NCBI GenBank assembly: GCA_944474755.1
Contig: OX104122.1
Coordinates: 19,106,641-19,170,640, forward strand
Reading direction: 5' to 3'
DNA: 64,000 nt
Source of the DNA: Limnoperna fortunei
Lineage: Eukaryota; Mollusca; Bivalvia; Mytilida; Modiolidae
In this document: in pieces, positions 57,061 through 64,000 of the stretch
How the letters are laid out: each line of letters opens with the position of its first letter
How positions within the stretch are numbered: the first letter of the stretch is position 1
Notes under the pieces: model-generated
The model's input: only the letters and a program-made list of their open reading frames with translations
Database searches by the model: none
What the model was told of the DNA's origin: nothing
Translations under genes and position numbers: made by a program

Positions 57061-59108
57061 TATATGCCATGTGGGTAGATAATTACTAGACAATGGGTCT
57101 CCTATCATCGTTGTAGACCTTAGACTTTGAACGATTCGCATTTTGTTTTGATTGACAAATAAGTACCAGGGTTTTAAATCGTATTCAATCCATTAGTATA
57201 AACAATAATATGAAATATCCAACCAGCACGATAAACGAAACACGAGAAACGTTTGACGAAATTGTTCAATACGATAAGCTGCAAGCAGAAAGTAGAGGGT
57301 CGACAGTGAGATTTGTGCAAAACTTACTGCCTATTAGTACGAATCGCCAAATATCGAACCGTTCCAATTTCCAGAAGGGGTTAAATGTTAAACTAAAATC
57401 ATTGTAATGCACATCGGCCAACAAGAAGTAGGGTACTGTCGGATAACAGCCTATAACGTACTATTCGTTTGCACAAATCACCATTTCAATCAGCAAACTG
57501 TTTTGATTGAAGAAAACCCAAAAGAGTGACACAATAAATGTCGACGTTCGTACTTTCTGCAAAACTGAATTTTTATGTCACCGTCTAAAGGCGAACGTGG
57601 CCCTTCGCATTTGGGGTGTTGACATAAAAATAAAGACAATATTATATGACATCGTTAAAGGCAGGGTGTTTTGATCGTTTATCATTATTTATTTTTCATT
57701 TATCAGAATTAACAATGAAAGAAAACGGGTAATTAAACCATAAATATAAATAATTGTAATAAAACAGTGTACATTTGTGTAAGTATTCTCTAACCAGTTT
57801 GGTAGATTCTTTTCTGTGTATCTTTAGGTGTCTTCAGGGGTAATACGCGATGAAAATTGTGTATAATTCGATCAATGAAGGTTAATCTCGTGGTCTGTTT
57901 GAATGATATAATATTGTCCTTAGTAACTACATGTCTTGCACGTTTTCCTTTTCTGTTTTTGTGTAAATGATTACTGTGGAATTCTCAAAATATTTGCAAC
58001 CGATAATGTTAAAAATTATTAGACATAGGCAGTATTCGTGTTACAGTTATATATGATGTATTAATTCTTGAGATTTAACTCTCATTTGTATGCTAATTAA
58101 CCTTAAATTTCTCGCTCTTTGTCTTTATTATAAATTGAAGCTGGACTAGTATATAGGTTCCTGATTATAGGCAGCACATTTGATAATGTTTGCCTTAATT
58201 CATACCTTATAATTTGTAAAAAAAAGTTTGACATCAATATATTGACCTACCAAGTAGATGGATCCGTTATATACTATTTAATGTCGACATAGTAGGAAAT
58301 ATTTGCACAAGTAGGAAATATTTGTACAAAATCTTGTTCGTTATGTGTTATTTGTTGATAGGTGAGAACTCATATGTAGAGCGTTATCGACATATAACAC
58401 TGAATTCCGCTTAAGCCCTGCTCTGGGATTGTCTAAATGAGAGCATTTACTCTATGTTAATTCCTCACTGACTATGGTTTTAAGATGAATTACAAAGCTG
58501 CTCCGCTGCTTGTTACCTTTTTCCATGTCTAGTGATGTGTGTCAAGAATGTATACATAATAGTCCTATTGTTTTAACAATTGTAGACTTTTTGTATAATA
58601 TTCAATGATATACAGACATTTGTTGTAAAATGTTATTGAAATGCCCCATGTGGAAGTATAAAACTAATCACTTAAGAAATACGTGGCTGTTTTCAATCGT
58701 GTCAAGGAACTTTTATTCATCGTGTCATTATAAAAAGATGAGCTGATTTTTTTCCGTATCATTTTTTCAGTAAATGCGTAAAGAAAAATGATTAAAACTC
58801 CTAAAAAATTGCAAATGAAAGAATAATTTTGGGGTCAGAAAAAACGTTGGATATATGTACTTTTGAACAAAATCACTTGATACAGAAATATATTGTGCAG
58901 AAGCGTAAATTTTGCATTTATTTGTTCAAATTTGTGATGCCAGTACCTTTGGAACCTATTTTCAGATAACAAATGAAAACATTAGTTAAAACAATTGAAT
59001 ATGTTAATGGACAAATATATGCCAAATAATTTTTTACTACACTTTATTTGATACAGTGAGTTTTAAACGTAGCGATTTGGAAAAAGTCATCTGTATACGT
59101 ATAGGTCT
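57061..59108. other. Non-coding, one weak ORF
   Basis: 57210-57407 (plus) is a 65-codon ATG frame, MKYPTSTINETRETFDEIVQ and on, with protein-like composition but no family and no clear splice site. The rest shows nothing I can support. Confidence 0.4.
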
Positions 59109-59182
59109 TAACTTGTTTATATCTTTTTTCATCGTGTCATACATCTTCTCACCAAAATGATATAAGTCGGTTGATCGGTGTG
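59109..59182 (-). repeat. Exact inverted copy of 74 bp of segment Y
   Basis: Reverse complement of 55680-55753 and of 52044-52117, with no mismatch on reading; similarity stops sharply at both ends. Confidence 0.9.
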
Positions 59183-59628
59183 ATGAATAATTCTTTCACA
59201 CCGTTTTTTCAGGATTAGAATAGATAATATTATTTTTTTTTCAAAACGTTTAATTGCGTTAAATGGAATGGTAATTGAGAACATTCTTTGGAGAAAAAAA
59301 GGTGTTTATTCTTTACAACCATAATACCTAGTTGCAGATAAGATATATAAACAGATAAATAATACAATAGATATTTATAATGCACTTTTATAATGAATCA
59401 ATACACAATGACATTTTTTTGGAAAAAAGCTGAAATTTTAGAATATTAATTATGACCAGTAGTGTTACAGTATTATGGTAGATATTTCTTTCTATCTGAA
59501 TTAAAAAGTATTATATATTGACATTCATCACCTAGGACAAAAGTGACAAGGTATGTTGTTCGTTTCTTTAAACATTCTTTCATCCACCGGTTCCTATCAA
59601 TAGTCTATTATAGCTTGTAGATCAATAT
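59183..59628. other. Non-coding, no gene seen
   Basis: AT-rich. Contains acaccgttttttcagg at about 59199, resembling the outer edge of the next element. Confidence 0.5.
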
Positions 59629-59930
59629 CATCGTCGGAAACCCATGTCCCGTCGCGTTCTCGCTTTACTACCACTTACCGACCGTAAGCACACTTTTAGA
59701 TATTTTCTCGTTTTCATGAATTTTCAGTGTCCTATTTTGATTGGTCGCTTGTACTTCCGGCGAAGCGATAGACTAAACAAAATAGTTTTATCCAATAAAC
59801 GGCGTTCCCATTAGCTTATTAAATTTAATGAATATTCATGAAAACGAGAAAATATTTACAAGTGTGCCCACGGTATGTAAGTGGTAGGAAAGCGAGAACG
59901 CGACCGGATGTGGGTTTTCAGACGGTGTAA
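59629..59930. mobile_element. Foldback MITE, ~95-bp arms
   Basis: Left arm 59629-59721 and right arm 59832-59930 are inverted copies at about 85% identity: cgcgttctcgctt, accactta, gcacactt and attttctcgttttcatgaat are kept in both. The ~110-bp middle is unique. No coding capacity. Confidence 0.85.
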
Positions 59931-62345
59931 CAATATATAGAGAACAAATTTTTGGTAACTTTTAAAAAATCGATAGCAGAAGCTTTTTGAATTATTTACA
60001 CATAAAAGCCATGCTCTCCTGTAACGTCTTTCAATCTTAGTTAAATCGTGGATACCATTTAGCCATTTTCAATCTCATCATTTTGTTCTTGTAAAATGTT
60101 GAACATTTCAGAATAATCTAAGGCCTATTACAGTACAAAAAATATTGATATTATAACAACCATTGGCGATTCTATATGGCTGACGGATCTGAAATTGTTT
60201 AAAGTAATTAGCATACTAGAAGGTTATCCTGTGTCTTCCACTTAAATGTAAATGTAAATAATATAGACACGAATTGAAGAAACGTGTATATACTGTATGA
60301 AAACTTTTGATCGAATATGAGAGTTTCTGCATAAATAAAAAATGCATCTTGACCAGATTGAGGTCTACTGTGTAGTGGAAAAAAGTCAAGAGCAGTTTTT
60401 ATAAATTTGTATAAACAAGAATTAGTTAACCACCCGATGGTCGCCGAGATTGCAAACTCGTTGTTTTGTTGCTTGTTGCGCTTAGTCTCTATATTGATCA
60501 ACCTTTAAAGAAGACATGTAGCAAAACGGACGATATCTTTCCCTCACATGAGTACAGATGTACGTTTATGGTGTTTGTGGTAGAGTTTGTGTAGTATCTT
60601 CCTTTCCCGAACATGCTTTACCTTAAATTGACTGTCAACGTCACGACTGGTGCGTTTCATCAAGCAGGATATTACTTACTTTTCCAGAGTTACTCTTTTC
60701 ACTCTTTTTTTAGAGTTTTTTGTTTCTGTGTTTATTGTTGTTTGTTCCGTGGCTTCGTTTTAGTGTTTTGGAAATTTAATTACCATTTTGGTATTTCGTT
60801 TTCGTATTTCCCACAAGGCAATTTCGATTTCGAATCAGCAGATTTTGAGTTGTGCGTGAATCGACCAGACGACATATTGCCATTTATCAATCCCAAGAGT
60901 GTACTAACATGTCTTGCAATTCTCTGAAAACTTTCGTGTTTATCTATTAAAGTTTTTTTTTTACATAAATGCTTTAATACAAAGTTTATCTGACTACGGG
61001 TTCTTTATCATTTTCGTTTAAAAATGGTGAAATTGGTAGAGAATGACGATTTTGTAACCTCAGTACGAATAGGCTGGCAATACATTGCAGATGACATGAC
61101 AAACTAGCCATAACTACTCAGCTCCAGAATTTATTTTATCGTAGTATTATACCCTGTTATGTACAGCAAAGGAACACGTTTACAAAGAAGAAATCAACCG
61201 TGAAATGTAATTAACCAATCCGCATACATTTGGAAATGCTGCTTAAAAGGTATAGAGGTTGATTGTGATGGATAACTTAAATTTTTTCAGCCATTACAAC
61301 GCGCAAAACTACATCAAATCTAACAAGGCGGGTTATTACCATGCAAGAATTGTGGCACTCTCTAAAGACTATGCCCACATCTCTACTATATTTATTTTGA
61401 ATCAAGTTAAATTTATGAATAGTTTGTTAAGATTTACTTTCAGCTACCTGTGCTATGCATACCGTGCATATATTTAGTATACATAGTAGTTATGTATGAT
61501 AATTAGCGTGTTTTAACTTGAAACATTTCAAATTGTTAACAATTGCTTAGTGGATTAACCATCCACTGAATGCCGTACTTGCCCATGAATTACTTTCGAT
61601 GCCGCTTCACGTACTTAAAAGTGTTGAGTTCTGACAAAAATAAAATCTCCTTGAACTGTGCTTACATGTATCACCACTAGGCCAGAAGAAACGTTAGTAC
61701 AAGATGTATTGTCAGTTTCAGCAATGATCCTTCAACCGAAACGTACGAGCGACAAAATACACGGACCGAATATGAAAATTCATATACTCCGTCAAAAGGC
61801 ACGGTAAATACCCTAGAGAATTTGATGTATTTCCGCCTAGGTTTGCTTTAACGGTGTCAAATACCAGTGTGTATGCATATGCATAAAATGCCACTGTTGT
61901 TGTTGTAACAGCTGTAGATGCAGGCAACAACAAACGACTCCTTGGAATAGAAAATTTATGTCATGAATAACAATTGAATTTTTAATGCAACAGGAAATAA
62001 AATAGCAAGCACGATTAGAAAGTAAACAATCTGAAATAATTTTAGTATAGACGATTCGTTATCTAACCCTAAATTAATAGCAAGAGATAGAAAAATATAT
62101 AACATAGCCATACTTTGATTTGATTTTGATCATGTGATTCATAATGCTGTAGATATCTTTGCTCTTGCTATTATAAAAGGTTACTTTAATAATATTTAAT
62201 ACAGATCTTTCTCACAGGATCAATGTATTCCACAATATAAAGCCTCAAATTCTTATCTATTATATCATCATATTGGTAACCTAAAACACATTATACTTAT
62301 ACACTATTAACACCAAGTTCAAACAAGTGTGTATGGTACAAGTAG
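59931..62345. other. Non-coding, no convincing gene
   Basis: Open frames at 60208-60501 (minus), 60613-60927, 61259-61477 (plus) and 61718-61933 (minus) lack recognisable domains. Two good acceptor-like signals occur on the plus strand (ttaaattttttcag at about 61289, tttactttcag at 61442), with short open stretches after them but no donors. Confidence 0.45.
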
Positions 62346-63985
62346 AGGCTCCCAGGAGCCTGTATCACTCACCTTAACCTAACAATTCTTCCTTTTTATC
62401 TAGCTTTTTTTTCCTTTAAGGAATTGTCCAACACTACTGCAATTTAATTTTTAAGGGAATAACCAATATAAGGAGTTCAAGGTTGTCCAACACATATGCA
62501 CCAGTAATCGTTTTTGCAGATCTTTAAGAGCTAAATAATTTTGAACAGAAAAGACTCCTTCTACCTGTTATAGTTTTCAAGATAAATGTATTGAGGAAAA
62601 ATGACAAAAATCAACAATTTAGACAATTTAGGGGAAATAACTCTTCTAAAGTATTGTCACACATCTTTACCTCATTTGAGAATCTTGTAGAGCTTTTGCC
62701 TCTGAGGAAGGAGGCACACATCAGATTTCCTGTACCTGTTATACTTTTTTGAATTATAAATCTAAAATTATCTTGACCCCCACCCCCACTCCATCCCTGT
62801 TCTATTTTAAGCCAAGGTAGCCATGATGGTGATCAGCTGTCATGATTTTGGTAGAAGACATCTTATAATGTGTACACATTTTCAATGCAGTCCTTTCATT
62901 GGTTTAAGAGGACTAGATTTTTTTTTAAAATCAATTAAAATTGATTAAAAGATTTTTAAAAGTTAAAGGAATTCTCCGAAACGGTTCACCCAACAATCTT
63001 GAACCTGAAGTCATTTTTGTAGCTCTCATAGAGCTGAACAATTAAGAAATGCTAACTTTTTTTAGTTCTTATAATCGGCAACATTTTTAGGAAAAAAACT
63101 AAAAAAATCATCAATTTAATGATTAAGGGGCAATAACACCTATAAGAATTGTACAACTTACACTCAAGAGTGTTTTGTATAGCTTTTGATTCTGGAGAAG
63201 GCAGGTCTCCTTGGTTTTTCTGTATCTGTTATACTTTTTGAACTATAAGCCAAAAACTGCATTTTGACCGTCCCCCTCCCCCACCCCTGTTCTATTTTTA
63301 GCAAAGGTGGCCATGTTAGTTAACCTGCGGCCTTGGTTTGTGCAAACTTGGTACAAATTGGGACATTTGACTGATGATGTGTACAAAGTTGCAAAGCAGT
63401 CTTTTCAGTGATTTGAGGGGAGAAAACTTTATTAAAATCAATTAAATCGGATTACAAAAATAGTTCAAGGGAATATCTCCTAAACGGTTTATCATGACCC
63501 TGTAGTCAGTTTTGTAGCTCTCATATAGCTGAACAATTTAGCACTACTAATTATTTCTCTAGTTTTAATAATTTTCTAGATTTTGAGGACGAAATGGCAA
63601 AAATCATCAATTTTGACGATTAAGGGGCAATAACTCCTACAATGAGTCCTCATGCTAGTACAACTTTGACTTAATGGAGAATTTTGTAGAGCTGTTGATG
63701 CTAAAGCAGAAGTCTTTCCTGTATCTTATATACTTTTTGAACTGTAAGGTAACAATTGTATTGTGACCTTTCAGTTCTATTTTTAGCCGAGGTGGCCATA
63801 TTGGTTGGTCTGGCCCTGATTTGTACAAACTTGGAAGAGGACATTTTACTGATGATATGTGCAAAGTTTCAAAGCAATCTCCTTAGAGATTATTTAGGAG
63901 AAGATTTTAACGACACCAACGGACGAGGGGCGACGTTGGATGCAAAGTGATGGTAATAGCTCACCTGACTTCGGGTCAAGTGAGA
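62346..63985 (+). mobile_element. Hairpin-ended repeat with three ~480-bp internal units
   Basis: Left end: hairpin aggctc-ccag-gagcct (62346-62361) then gtatcactcacc. Right end: hairpin ctcacctgac-ttcgg-gtcaagtgag (63960-63984), one G-T pair. Inside, three diverged units each contain ctgttctatttt(t)agcc, aaggtggccatg, gtgtacaaagtt, tgtagctctcatagagctga and 'ggggcaataactcct'. Similar right ends occur near 14878. The class (Helentron-like or other non-autonomous element) is not settled. Confidence 0.7.
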
Positions 63986-64000
63986 TAATAAAAAGTGGAG

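Noticed and set aside
60613..60927. 104-codon plus-strand frame
   Set aside because: Rich in Phe, Tyr and Cys from T-rich DNA, no domain, no clear splice or start context; likely chance.

Overview
The window is AT-rich, intron-and-repeat style animal DNA with no operons, no bacterial gene spacing and no complete host gene I can name. The repeat content points to a mollusc, most likely a bivalve: a tRNA-derived SINE in about ten copies, elements with short terminal inverted repeats around a core of ~146 bp tandem units (the pearl/HINE type), repeats ending in 'gtgagct' hairpins, a DIRS-order retrotransposon carrying an SGNH hydrolase domain, an L1-like LINE and Tc1, hAT-like and foldback DNA elements. 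The species call is an inference from repeat types only.

Layout. 1-711 is a 50-bp satellite. 1081-2023 is a pearl/HINE-like element, followed by degenerate ~150 bp repeats. 2731-13020 is one nested unit: a 5'-truncated LINE whose reverse-transcriptase gene is split by 8.3 kb of DIRS-order (Ngaro-like) retrotransposon DNA. That insert holds one full-length element (6676-12656, minus strand) plus the first 2.3 kb of a second, head to tail (4375-6675). Together they encode a gag-like zinc-knuckle protein, reverse transcriptase/RNase H, a tyrosine recombinase and a C-terminal SGNH hydrolase. RT/RH and recombinase are open only in the full copy, gag only in the partial copy.

13-41 kb is mainly non-coding with dispersed repeats. 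It contains a set of well-formed minus-strand exon signals at 20.3-29.5 kb, a Tc1-like element deleted internally and hit by a SINE (21945-23427), tandem arrays (19.3, 27.5-28.3, 33.7-35.2 and 35.8-36.2 kb), a hAT-like element (31473-32083) and a second HINE-like region carrying a MITE and a SINE (39.1-40.7 kb).

41-64 kb is again mostly non-coding. It holds two perfect palindromes (32-bp arms at 43.8 kb, 81-bp arms at 47.3 kb), a diverged duplication (45.1/47.3 kb), a likely last coding exon on the minus strand (49392-49554), a duplication with apparently identical copies in the order X-Y-X-U-Y (51154-56500), an exact inverted 74-bp copy of part of it (59109-59182), a foldback MITE (59.6-59.9 kb) and a 1.6 kb hairpin-ended repeat at the right edge.

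The best candidates for something undescribed are: the recombinase-SGNH reading frame broken by a single stop; the 35-bp hairpin array in the 3' region of that retrotransposon, whose stems change in a compensatory way; the two perfect palindromes; and the X-Y-X-U-Y duplication.
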